A stretch of DNA of 64,000 bases from Ciona intestinalis (taxonomy: Eukaryota; Chordata; Ascidiacea; Phlebobranchia; Cionidae), in assembly GCF_000224145.3 (NCBI RefSeq), contig NC_020177.2:884363-948362 (forward strand). Direction: 5' to 3'. Position numbers and translations under genes: made by a program. The notes below the pieces were generated by a model. That model did no database searches, was not told where the DNA came from, and was given only the letters and a program-made list of their open reading frames with translations. This document shows positions 48,806-60,419 of this stretch, piece by piece. The number at the start of each line of letters is the position of its first letter. Position 1 is the stretch's first letter.

Positions 48806-50403
48806 GACAATTTATAAAACTACTCAAAACTCAATCCAAATATTACGAGGCAAAATCATTTCAAATTTGCTGCAACTGATGTAACGACTCCACGAATGCT
48901 GGGTGTCGTTTTTATTACAAATCCATGCGTATTCACTTGGCACACTTAGTAATAGTATAATAATCTTACGCTGCAGAATATAAAGAAAGATTTAAATAAA
49001 CAAAATTACACCAAACTAAATTTTCGCCCAGAATAAATTTCTAAAAAAGTCACTAGGATAAAAACAGAAGTCGTAACATTTCGTACAACAACATGGTGTC
49101 ACGGACTGTCAAGAATTTTTAACACGTCGATTAATTTTGGGCACGGCAGTTATAGGCATGTGTAAAATTTGAACGGGTGTTTAGTTATTACTGTCGATTT
49201 ATAAGTAGTAATAAGCAAGAAATTGCAAGTTTCCGAATATACTGAAGCATTTACATATATCTAAATCATTAAATATTAAATTTCATATCATATCTATTCA
49301 CGCGAGCCAGCGATGGGGGAATTTTCCGATATTATAACACAGGACTTCTGTGTTACACACGGGCAATTACAGAAAAGAAACCTTCATAAAAACCTACAAT
49401 GACGAAAGGGTTGGGGTTTAATTCTCTAGCTACGACGTGAACGCATCAACCGCGCTGCCAGGCCGGAGATATTGCTGTACACTGCACTGTTTGCATGTGG
49501 CATATGCAGCTGATATGTTGCTGTAGAGGGTGATGGTTAGGTATTCAGACATATAGAAACATTACAAACGAAGGTAAACATATAGAAACAGCCTGTGAAA
49601 TACATCATTTTTACCCATAACAGTTTTACGTTTAATTTATACAACATATTCCAAACGACACTATATAACCAAAACGACAGTTTCATTCAATTCATTCAAC
49701 ATAGGAAAAATATTGTGACTTGTTTATGTGCGGCGATTGGTTATTGTATCCATAGCTACTCGAGTGATACGTCATAATCGACGTTTGTTACGAAGTGTTT
49801 GCATATCTACTTACAGCAGGTTCGATGTTCCGAAGAGATACAACGAGTGTGCTGGTGAAATAGTAAGTTGTATGAAACATTAGTCATACTTATATGTGGC
49901 TGTCTAGTTTATTCTCGGAGTGTTCAGCAAAATATAGCATTTGCCCGTATTTGTAGTCTGAATAATATACGATGTATGGAAGGTTGGGGTAAGATGGGAC
50001 ATGTTTTTATTCACTTTTGTCGTTCTATTTTAAAATAAAAAATAGGTTAACAGAATTATATACCCGTTGTTAAAACGCAATCAGGAATATAGGTTTTAGA
50101 TGATACAGTATCCCTCTTTACCCCACAGTAGTATAAGTCAGAATTATGTTTAGCATGCAAGTTTTTTAGGTAAAACATTTTATTCATAGCTTGATTTTAC
50201 AGTTGTCGTTTACGTCTTTGCTGTTTTAATGAAATTTGACCTTCGTTAACGTATTTGAACACATGGAAAAAATAATTTTCCTAAATTGATCTTTCGAATT
50301 CAATGTATTTTTTTGGTTGAGTCAATTTTAGACCAGTATTAAAAAGCCGTTCAGATCTTTTTCAAAACAATAACAGCAATATAAACAATCACCTGCCCGA
50401 ATA
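48806..50403. other. Divergent intergenic region between intersectin and the membrane coiled-coil gene
   Basis: About 1.6 kb separating two divergent start codons, so promoters for both genes should lie here. No TATA-type or other site stands out. A decayed SINE head lies at about 49420-49475 and a foldback element at 49980-50132. No exon was recognised. Confidence 0.5.
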
Positions 50404-53400
50404 ATGGATTCAAACATCGAAGAAGAGGAAGGTAAAGACGATGGTGTTTATGTTTTCAAGGCTCCACCGGTTGTTCCAGTTGATCCAAACGCTAATAGTG
50501 ACGACACAAACGCTATTATTGGAGCTGTGGTGGCTTGCGTCATCATATCCGTTGTGTTATTCTTCTTATGGAAGGTAATGATATATGAATGAATGAATGA
50601 ATGTAACTTAATTATCCTCGAAGGATACAATGATAGTCGAGACAGTATAGGGTGTGGAAAGATGGGACACTTTTGACAACCAATATCCAAAAATCCGGAT
50701 CGTGTTTTCAACAATTAACAACGGTCTATAGGAGTTGTGAGGATACAGTTTTATAATTATTTGAATTTCTTTGTTTACTACTAAACAAGACAAGAAAATA
50801 GAATGAAACGGTGTCCCAATTTTCCCACTCCACTATATATACCACACGGTTGGGGTAAGATGTTCCTTTGTTTCAATCTCTATTATCGTTCTATTTTGTA
50901 GTAAACAAAGGGTATTAACTTAATTGTATAATCGTAGCCTCGATTCTTGTTTATTGCAAAATCGCGAATAGGAAATATATAAGATACCGCGTATTGATGG
51001 TGACATCAGTGTTCCCCCACAAACATGATTGTTATGTCACAGATGATGGAGCGTAAGCAGCGAGAGATGACGAGTCTTCAACGAACACTGGAAGAAACTC
51101 TTGATGTTGAAACGCCAGATATTCAACCAAAATCTGTCAAAGCAAAAGTTGCGACTACCTCTGATCCCAAAGATCTTCCTGTGCTCCCAAACATGTCGGA
51201 TACTGTAGAAGAAGAAGATGATCTTCATTTCTCTCTAATGTCCCCGATCCTGAGTTCAACATCCATTCAAAACAAAGAGGAAGCAGGAAGTGGAGATACA
51301 GGATACCACAGTGGCTTCTGCAGGTATGAAGGTTTACATAGAAAGTTGTGGGGAGTAGTATTTTGTATCGTCGCCGCTCCCATGCTCATAGTAAAGTTAT
51401 ACATCCAGTGCTGTGTTGAATAATCGACATATAGGCCTCGTGATTTAATTGAATAAATGAAACTAAATTGTTTATCTTCATGCAATGGGGCAAATAGAGC
51501 CGCTATAACCAGCGGGATTTTCTATTTCATACACCTCGCGTGCCCGCTTACGAGTTACCATGTATATAAAACTTACGTAGCTTTTTTTATTTTTTAAATG
51601 TGTAGCTAAGAATTTAGACAACCCATACGAGACCATCGGGTTACAGCAATTGGCATTGACGTGCCCATTATCTACATTCTACACCCGCAATGGTATATAT
51701 CGGCGTCAAGCCTCGAATCAAGTGCACTATCACTGTACAACGACGCTAAACGAAATATTTGAGTTTAAATAAAGGACAATGACTAACGTAGCGTATCCCT
51801 CTCCTCAGAATAGAGGGAAACTCTCTGCGTCATAGAAACGTCACAAAGGAAGGATTCGATGAACTTGAACTTGATATTGAGCATCCTTCAGATATCATAT
51901 CTGCACTCAAGAAAAGTCGGTTAAAGTTGAAACAAGCGACAAAAGATCGAAGAAAAAGAGCAAGGAATGCTCTTCTGGTAAATGGTCGCGGATACAAAAA
52001 GAGCAAATATTCATTTCAATAGCGCGAACAACTGTATTTAAATTAATATCGCTTAAAAATGAATGCGGACATGTGAGTACCCCCGACACGGGATGATGGA
52101 TATGCTCACATTTATCAAGTTCCAGCCACATGGATAAAGGATCAAATCAAACGTCACGTCTGTTTAACCATACATTGCAATAACTTTCACTTCCTGTGCT
52201 GACATGGGAGGGAAACGAAATTTACCTCTCACTTGAACCTCATAATCCTCAAAGTTATAAATAAACAAAACCAACCATGTTTGTTTGCAGACCTTAGGCG
52301 AGTGTCATCAACTTATGGGATCGATACAAAACCAAGTCCACACTGAAGCCACAAAAGAGATAGAAGCGGGAAGAAGTTTAAAGAAAGCGAGAGCAGAAAG
52401 AAAAAGGCACAGTATCAAGCATCGCTACAGAAGGCATTGGAATAAAACAAGTCGAGAGATCAGAGAGAAGAAAGATGCTTTTCTATTCATGCAGGTTCGG
52501 CTTTTAATATACCTGTATAACGGTTGTTACCACAGTAAAAGTCATCCTTTTGTTTGGACTGTAAAAATGCTTTTTGTTCATGCTCACTGTCGGTTATAAC
52601 ATGACAAAGGTGTATAGCCAATACATTCACCTCATACTCTCTGCCAAGTTGCTACGTACAGCCCCAACATTTATGGTAGAAATACTTGCACCACAGGATT
52701 GGTTTGATGGGCTTGACATCCACACAAAGCTCCGAGAGATCGCGGAAGATCTCTTCCTTCTCAGATCCCAGCATTCCTCCGACCTTGAACGTGATGAAGA
52801 TGAGAAAGAAATGGTCAAGGACTCTGTAGCTATGTTACAGTAAGTGTTTCAACGTCAGGAACTTGTACAAAAATAATGATATGAATGTTATTCAACCTGA
52901 TAAAAACGATATGAATTTGACTAATTGTTGGTATATCGTATATTAATTTGACAAATAGCTATTTTAGAATTATGGCATGCGTTTCAGCAGCAGCGGTTTT
53001 TATAGGAGCATCTTGTGTTTGTTAGACACGAAGTGCAACCCACTTTACACCACAGGTCTTGTGAACACGATGTTAGAAGAGCAAAGTCGCTTGTCGTTAA
53101 GATGCAAGAAGAAATAAAATTTCGTTTAAAATCCAACAACACAGGCAATATTGGCGGTGACGACGAAAGAAACTTGCACGGTGATGGAAATATTACAGGT
53201 GAGCGTTCTTCCGCAAGATATTGGCAGCAATTTCTCCAGACCGTGGCCAATAACGGCTTGTTCTGCCTTTAGCCCAGAGGTTACGAGTAGGACGCTCGAC
53301 TGCCACAGTTGCAGGTGTATTTTGTTCTTGGTCAAGACAATGAACGGCAAACCAATCCAGTAATAGTCTCTTTGTCGGTTGTCTAAGTTGTCAGGCGTAC

Positions 53401-54108
53401 AGAAAAGGAAATCAACCACAAAGTTACATATCTGGTAACCCGTGAGAGAGCATGAGATGTAACAAACAGAACACCCGTGTTATAATAGCTGTCGTTGCCC
53501 CGTCACGCGAGAATAATTGTAACAAACAGAACACCCGTGTTATAATAGCTGTCGTTGCCCCGTCACGCGAGAATAATTAGGTTTTTATTCATTCAGGAGA
53601 AGAAAGAGGAAAGCAATCAAGATTACGAATCAAGCTACCAAAGCGAACGAATAAGAATTCTGTTGCCCCTGAACAAGGGGTAGGAGACAGGTTGGATGCA
53701 AATGATATTGGCATGGAGAAATGTCCGAAATGTTCGTATTATACTTGTAAATGTTCAACTAAATCTATCGCTTCGAACGATAGTCCTCGGTTTCGTGGAA
53801 TTCCGTCCAAAGAACCGACGGGGGCGAAGATATCAGATGTGTCTAATAGATGCCATCATCTCACTTTAAAACTTCTTCCGGTTGAAGGGGAAGTGACGTC
53901 ATCGGACGAAAGTTTAACCGAGCGTGAAGTAAAGAAAGCGTTATCGCGTGTGGACGCGATTTCTTCTGTTGTGAGCGCGGTAAAACGAAACGGACAATGG
54001 AATATTGTGGTTGTGTCCACCCAGTCACGTGTATCCAATATTCGTTTTAATTGGAGGAGAAGAACTTACGTCATCGGGATGCTAAAAGAAGCGGAAGTTG
54101 CGACGTGA
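50404..54108 (+). CDS. Single-pass membrane protein with coiled coils and a C-terminal Cys motif, seven exons
   Basis: No family recognised. Exons: 50404-50574, 51043-51323, 51809-51977, 52291-52494, 52697-52839, 53056-53198, 53597-54108 (stop TGA). Phases agree, giving about 540 residues. The N-terminus is acidic (SNIEEEEGKDDG), followed by one hydrophobic span near residues 39-57 (IIGAVVACVIISVVLFFLW), with no signal peptide, so a type III or signal-anchor topology is likely. Residues from about 150 to 365 are basic and acidic helices (LKKSRLKLKQATKDRRKR, EIEAGRSLKKARAERKR) typical of coiled coil. Residues 413-423 carry CPKCSYYTCKC (CX2CX4CXC), a possible metal site. The C-terminal part after it is a compact mixed segment. 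A good AATAAA lies near 54184. Exon 6's acceptor was chosen at 53055 because the upstream alternative breaks the frame. Confidence 0.82.
50645..50842. mobile_element. Foldback MITE copy in intron 1 of the membrane coiled-coil gene
   Basis: GTATAGGGTGTGGAAAGATG at the left and TTCCCACTCCACTATATATA at the right. A copy of the related GGGGTAAGATG subfamily follows directly (50848-51010), putting two elements back to back. Confidence 0.8.
51475..51745 (-). mobile_element. Long SINE copy in an intron
   Basis: Tail at 51480-51570 (CGCTATAACCAGCGGG, then CCTCGCGTGCCCGCTTACGA), body with TTTAGACAACCCATACGAGA, and a head remnant near 51700-51745 (GGCTTGACGCC in reverse complement). Overall length and order match the 3390 copy. 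Confidence 0.65.
53415..53582 (+). mobile_element. SINE tail with an exact local duplication
   Basis: CACAAAGTTACATATCTGGT leads a tail copy. A 60-base block from TAACAAACAGAACACCCGTG to CGCGAGAATAATT is then repeated perfectly (53459-53518 and 53519-53578), directly upstream of the last exon's acceptor. The perfect copy indicates a very recent duplication or an assembly artefact. Confidence 0.75.
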
Positions 54109-55287
54109 TGACGCCTTTGGTTACGTCATCATTATGCAACTCTCTCAGGGTGATTTGTTTACCACGTATTTTTATTCTTACGAAATAAAACAAATGTCAT
54201 TAACTAAACAGTGTTGAGTGTTAGGACAGTAGAACATCATGCCTTGTTAATGGAGGACAATTTGAAGCAGCTAGCGCACCAGCAAGCAACTAACAAACCA
54301 TACAAACACGAGTTTTTATAAAATGGTATGACGGTGCTTCCCCTCGAGGGAAACTTATTTTTGTATGCAAATCGAACACGAAACATTCACAAACTTCGTT
54401 TAATGTTAAGAGTCAGTAGGCTAATCTCAGTTAAACCCTTCATATTGGGAGTAAAAATGCATTTGTGGGTTTCTTTAGAAAACCTCGTATATTATTAACC
54501 GACTGCCGAGAGCTGATATTATCGTACCGGATCGAATTCCAGTCATTAGAACGCTGCCCTGGATCGGTACGGAAGCCAGATAGGCCTATCACCTGACCTG
54601 ACCTGACCTTGACATTATACCGTTCAGAATATGTTAAAAATATACTTACAGTTTTTAAGTTCCAAGATGCATCATATTATAGCTGAAGAATCATTTGATT
54701 TCGCTTCTCCGAGTCCAATAGTGACAGCAAAAAGTAGGGGGTCCACGAAAGCAGCATAGATGGAAAAATTGAATCACGCACAAAGGTATTTTGTTCAAGA
54801 TAGTATATTTAATCATCGCTTGTAGAACGGTTTGTCATCCGGTTTAGGAAGCCTTGGATAATCACGTATATATGATGAACCTAGGAACCAAATAAATAAA
54901 GGAGTACGGCGTAAGATGGATCCTGTTACTACATAATATCTAATATTTCCTATTCGATTCGTTTATAATTAACAACGCGTTATGACAGTCTTAAGAATGC
55001 GGTTATAGAATTTTGTTATCATTGCTTGTTTACCAATAAATGAGACGATAAAGGGAATGAAAATATGATCCAATTTAACGAATTATACTCACGGTTATTT
55101 CTTTCTAAGAATATTTGGAACAAATTTTCCATCTTTCCAATCATCATCATCGCTTGTATTTTCAGAGAAAGTTATTTACAAAACCAAGCGCAGAATAAAA
55201 TCACAAAATCAAGCTACCGTAAAATTGAAAATAAAGCACGAAAAACAAAAAGTTGGCCCAAACATGATACTGTGGCAACGTCACAAA
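54109..55287. other. Spacer between convergent genes
   Basis: It holds the 3' untranslated regions of the flanking genes and a foldback element at about 54900-55075. Two short exon-like open stretches on the plus strand are unassigned: 54209-54318, and 54651-54758 after an ACTTACAG acceptor. No product is recognised in either. Confidence 0.45.
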
Positions 55288-58200
55288 TTACGAAAGACAA
55301 AGTTTTTCAATGACAACACAAGGTCCTTCACGTTGGGGTGAATGTGGTAACTTCGCTAATCTCCAATCTGTAGCGTTATGATGCTTCATTCGAACTAGCT
55401 GCTGAAGATGGGCATTTGCCAGTTCATGTTCATTCTGTGTAAAAACACATGTTGTCACTCAAGTTAACTATGTAAATGACCCAACCAAGTCTGCTTATTA
55501 ACACACTGCAATAGCTGCAGCAACTCGACTGTGAGCATGGAAGTGGCAACCATGGATAAGTCACTCAAGTTTCCACCAACCAAAATGTAAATCAAACTAT
55601 GCAATTCCAATTATATCCGGCATTACTTATAATGTGCTTATGATTTACTTACATAAATAACCACCAACATAACATCATATTCACCTGGTTAATGTAAACG
55701 GAACATTTTAAAGTCGCCACCTTTTCATTGGAAACTTCTGATGCGCTGTAATGTATATGAACAATTATAGGGTTTTATATTCAATATAAGTAGAAAAAAC
55801 TTACACAATATCTTCGGTAGATGTGGGTGGTCCTTCATTCTGTGGTAAAAAATAAACTATATTTTCTGTTGTTGTCAAAATTACTGTGTCGGTTAACCAC
55901 AACTTACATAAACCCCTGAGAAAAGTGGGCCAACCCATTCAAGATTATTGTTTTGTTAATACTTTATAAATACACCTAAAATCTCGGCTAAACTTACTTC
56001 AGTGTTGCGCAACAAGATTTGCGACAGTGTTGCCTTTGATTGAAAACTATCTTCGGTATCTGTTGTTGTTTTAACTTCACTTCTGCAAACCGCAACGACA
56101 TCAGCAGTTTTTTGAACGACATCAGCATTTTTGTGAATGACCTCGGCAGTTTTTTGAATGACCTCGGCAGTTTTTTGAATGACATCAGCATTTTTGTGAA
56201 TGACATCAGCAGTTTTGTGAATGACACCAGCATTTTTTTTACAAACACTTTGTACAACGATGTCATTGTCAGCAGTTTCTTCAATTATGACCTCAGCGCT
56301 TTCTTCGATTATGACATCACAATGTTGAATGACATCGGCATTATTATGCATGACCTCATCAGTATTTTGCGTGACATCATTACTTTTTTCGCCCACCCAA
56401 ACACTGTTACCACAAGCAGTGTTTGATTGTTGAGTCACAATTGGTTCATTATTTTTTATGACATCATAAACCTTGTTAATGTTTGTTTGATCTCCATTGG
56501 CAACCATCGAGATTTGTTTTAATTTCTTTTCTTTGTTCATATCTCGCTGTTTTAACAAGTTTTTCATTCGTCGTTTCGTCCAATCAAATATCTGTTAAAT
56601 ATAAATTGTTACGACAGCTGCAGTAGTTTTAATTTATGCACACAAAAAATGTCATACGCTTAAACAGTTTTTTATAAAAAAAAACAAGTTTTATAAAAAA
56701 CATATATATCATATGCGTACATTAATACCACATAATCATATATATTTTATGTATATACACAATTGTTTAAATCATAAGTACTTTTGAAACAACATCCACA
56801 TAAAAAACATGCTGAATCATCATTACCTTAATTAATTTGTGCTGAGTCATGAAATGATGATACAGCTCTTGACCGCCACCTAGCACATTACAATTAAGAA
56901 CGGGGCATTGTTTGTAAGAATCGCCAGTGCTTGTCTTGCGAGTACAACATCTAGATGAAAAGATATAACAGATAAGCTGCCTCGTGTACAATCCAATACA
57001 TGTTGAAACAAAACCACAAAGGCATATTATGGCATGGATCAAAATCATAAATAAAAAAATAAAAATTAACTTTAATCTTAAAACTACATGTGAAAAATCT
57101 GGGGGAAAAGGTTTCATAAATAAGGTACCTCATGCTCCCTGTGTTATAACTACAATACTAGTAACTGGTCATTTTAGAAAGTAACTTTCCTCTTAAACCT
57201 ATATGCCCAATTTCTGCTTAACAAATAAACAAACATTGTAACTTGTATCCAGGCACGAGATGTATGGAACAGAACACTGGTGTTATAACAACTGTCGTTA
57301 CCCCGCCATGCGAGGATAAATAAGTTACATATGTGGTAACTTGTAAGCGGGCACAAGATGTATGAAATAGAACACTGGTGTTATAATGGCTGTCGTTTCC
57401 CTGCTATTCTTGGATAAATAAGTTACATTCATTCATGTCTCGCCATTGCCTCCAAAGAATATGAACAAAACTAAAAAACTATATCTATATGTTGGGCATC
57501 TTTTAATACAAACCTTGTAGCATAGGCTTTGATTTCCGAACATATAATATTGAGGGTTTCTGGATCCTGTAATCCCTCATGAGTTGCCTGTACAAGTTTC
57601 TCTCTGCCTTTCCAAATCACCGATTGAGCTCTGAGAATATTTACATAAATATAAAATAACAAGATAATAAACCATATCTGCCTGATATGCATAATAAAAC
57701 AAAAATATCGGACAGTAACTTGGTCCATCATCAGTGTAAAAGAGGTTACTATCTACCAGTTACTGTCCGAAACATCTGCTGATCATGAGTTTAGTATCCA
57801 GACAGTAACTTGGTCCATCATCAGTGTAAAAGAGGTTACTATCCACCAGTTACTGTCCGAAACATCTGCTGATCATGAGTTTAGTATCCAGACAGTAACT
57901 TGGTCCATCATCAGTGTAAAAGAGGTTACTATCCACCAAGTTACTGTCCAAAACATTTGCTGATCATAAGTTTAGTATCCAGACAGTAACTTGGTCCATC
58001 ATCAGTGTAAAAAAAGGTTACTATCCACCAAGTTACTGTCCGAAACTTCTAAGTCTTGGCCAAGGACACAGACTCCATCAATGGTATCGGCATTGAGCAT
58101 TGAACCCGGTATCCTTTGCTTACAAAGCAAGCGTTGAACCACTAAGCCACAGCACAAGACATTCCTAATACTACAAACCATAGTGAAACCAACTCACACT

Positions 58201-59540
58201 TTGTCATTAGATTCCCACACCTTCCTAACCAACCACTTGTCAACAAACTCTTCATTCTCATCATCAGATATTATGACAGTTTCACAAACTTGATCGCTAA
58301 TGTGGATAACAATATATTAATGAATGAAACTTGATTATCCTCACATGGATGGACAACAACAGCCATTATAACATGGGTGTTATGTTTCATACACCTCAAA
58401 CCTGCTTGCGTTAATGCATTTGTTAGTTAATGGGCGATTGTTTTTTTAGGATATTTGTTTTAAATGTATTGTTGAAAATTTGGACAACCTATAAAAGCAA
58501 CATACATCTATAATGGTATAGCAGGGTCAACCCTTGCAATCATAAATTGTGGGCAACAAGCAAGCCTACCAACCACTGCTAGCATTGTACAATGCACTTT
58601 ACACTAAACTTATGCAGCATTAAACCTCATGCTCACTGCCAAGTTATTATGGCCGTTGTTTTATACATATATACACATATACTCACACATTGACATGAGC
58701 TATTTGTTCATGCTTGCTTAACAATTCCTTTGTACCAAACGCGCTACGACAACTTGATAATACGCACAAATATAAACCATGGTCCTCCAACACGTGATCC
58801 TGGGAACATATAAGGATTGTGTTTGTGTTTTGGTAAATCTGGGTAATATTGTAAAATACACTCATAGTTGTCAAACATAGGGAACCTCATTGATTAATGT
58901 GGTGAATGCAATATACTTTGGCTCTGCTTGTTTGTATAAACACCTAACAGCAGGGTAAAACCTGGGGTGACATTGTTAAAATACAGTTACACTCATAGTT
59001 GTCAAACATAGGGAACCTCATTGATTAATGTGGTGAATGCAATATACTTTGGCTCTGCTTGTTTGTACAGACAGCTAACAGCAGGGTAAAATCTGGGGTG
59101 ACATTGTTAAAATACAGTTACACTCATAGTTGTCAAACATAGGGAACCTCATTGATTAATGTGGTGAATGCAACATACTTTGGCTCTGCTTGTTTGTATA
59201 AACACCTAACAGCAGGGTAAAATCTGGGGTGACATTGTTAAAATACAGTTACACTCATAGTTGTCAAACATAGGGTTTTAAATGTCATCAGGGTAAAATC
59301 CGTTTCAGGCCCTAAAGTGGGTGTGTTAGAGCATTTGATGTTAAAAATCTTGTTATAAATTTAAAACAGAGGTTTATATTCTCACCTTCAATGATAATTG
59401 GCTTCCATAGAAATTGGCACAGAACTTACAACCATATACAGAGTAGCTTGGTTGATCCTCATGTAGTTGGTCCATGTCAAGAAACAATCTGCCTTCATTT
59501 GGTGTGCTGCGTTTTATCATAAACGCATTTTTCTTTGAGA
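55288..59540 (-). CDS. C2H2 zinc-finger protein with a seven-residue repeat tract, 3' nine exons (5' end in or beyond the gap)
   Basis: Exons on the minus strand: 59540-59386, 58799-58687, 58296-58198, 57630-57514, 56950-56827, 56591-55998, 55839-55805, 55745-55685, 55434-55288 (stop TAA). Phases agree throughout. Three C2H2-type modules are visible: one spans exons 1-2 (CKFCANFYGSQLSLK then DHVLEDH), one is in exon 2 (CVLSSC...KHEQIAH), and one is in exon 5 (CPVLNC...HHFMTQH). The large exon 55998-56591 carries a basic start (WTKRRMKNLLKQRDMNKEKK) and then a tandem tract of ADVIHKT/AEVIQKT-type units. The 481 visible residues lack a start. A possible donor (CAG/GTAATT, near 59911) abuts the assembly gap, so at least one upstream exon is probably hidden. 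A nuclear role is inferred from the fingers; no orthologue was recognised. Confidence 0.82.
55485..55580 (+). repeat. Single unit of the 125-base repeat
   Basis: AAGTCTGCTTATTAACACAC, then ACTCGACTGTGAGCATGGAA and CAACCATGGATAAGTCACTC, as in the 27660 array. It lies in the last-but-one intron of the zinc-finger gene. Confidence 0.8.
57235..57435 (+). mobile_element. Two tandem SINE tails
   Basis: TGTAACTTGTATCCAGGCACGAG...GTTACCCCGCCATGCGAGGAT is followed at 57330 by a second GTAACTTGTAAGCGGGCAC copy, ending in ACATTCATTCATG. They lie between zinc-finger exons 5 and 4. Confidence 0.7.
57711..58045 (+). repeat. 90-base foldback repeat, four units, in a zinc-finger gene intron
   Basis: GACAGTAACTTGGTCCATCA starts units at 57711, 57801, 57891 and 57982. 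Each unit ends in CCAAGTTACTGTCC-type inverse arms, and the spacer CTGCTGATCATGAGTTTAGT contains its own TGATCA palindrome. It is the reverse complement of the array in nested gene A. Confidence 0.92.
58330..58580 (-). mobile_element. Long SINE copy in a zinc-finger gene intron
   Basis: Tail GGACAACAACAGCCATTATA and CATGGGTGTTATGTTTCATA, body TTGGACAACCTATAAAAGC, head remnant near 58545-58575. A separate head remnant with AACCCGGTATCC lies at 58065-58160. Confidence 0.6.
58860..59280 (+). repeat. 131-base tandem repeat (3.2 units) in the first visible zinc-finger intron
   Basis: ACTCATAGTTGTCAAACATA starts units at 58860, 58991, 59122 and 59253, with nearly identical interiors (TGATTAATGTGGTGAATGCA, GGCTCTGCTTGTTTGTA). 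Units differ by only a few bases, which implies recent amplification. Confidence 0.95.
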
Positions 59541-59919
59541 CTGAAAAAGTTTTACAAATTTTGCTGCTGTTGCTACAATAAAATATTTGAATTAGAAACT
59601 TTAACTTTGTTTTACCAGTGTTTGCCTGTAATTTGGAGAGACATCTAAGGGTATTGCAGTAATGCAGACAAACTTATTTATCATAGAAACTATTTTTAGT
59701 ATTAGGGCAGAAGGCTAATTTTAGTAGAATGGTCTTGCAGTATTGCAAAAAAAAAGACACAAAGATATCATATAACTAAGTTTCAGCATTTGTTGCGTAG
59801 AATTGTGAAACGATTGAAAATTGGACAAGCTTCAAACAGATTAATATGATCAAGTATTTTGTGTGTTTAAAATAGATTATTCTAGAAAAGAAAATGAAAA
59901 TACTAATTACCTGTATTTG

Positions 59920-60419
59920 NNNNNNNNNNNNNNNNNNNNNNNNNNNNNNNNNNNNNNNNNNNNNNNNNNNNNNNNNNNNNNNNNNNNNNNNNNNNNNNNN
60001 NNNNNNNNNNNNNNNNNNNNNNNNNNNNNNNNNNNNNNNNNNNNNNNNNNNNNNNNNNNNNNNNNNNNNNNNNNNNNNNNNNNNNNNNNNNNNNNNNNNN
60101 NNNNNNNNNNNNNNNNNNNNNNNNNNNNNNNNNNNNNNNNNNNNNNNNNNNNNNNNNNNNNNNNNNNNNNNNNNNNNNNNNNNNNNNNNNNNNNNNNNNN
60201 NNNNNNNNNNNNNNNNNNNNNNNNNNNNNNNNNNNNNNNNNNNNNNNNNNNNNNNNNNNNNNNNNNNNNNNNNNNNNNNNNNNNNNNNNNNNNNNNNNNN
60301 NNNNNNNNNNNNNNNNNNNNNNNNNNNNNNNNNNNNNNNNNNNNNNNNNNNNNNNNNNNNNNNNNNNNNNNNNNNNNNNNNNNNNNNNNNNNNNNNNNNN
60401 NNNNNNNNNNNNNNNNNNN
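59920..60419. other. Assembly gap of 500 N
   Basis: Exactly 500 undetermined bases, a size typical of a placeholder, so the true length is unknown. It separates the zinc-finger gene from a satellite. Confidence 0.99.

Noticed and set aside
56040..56426. 128-residue plus-strand frame rich in Ile, Phe, Asn
   Set aside because: Antisense shadow of the repeat-bearing zinc-finger exon.
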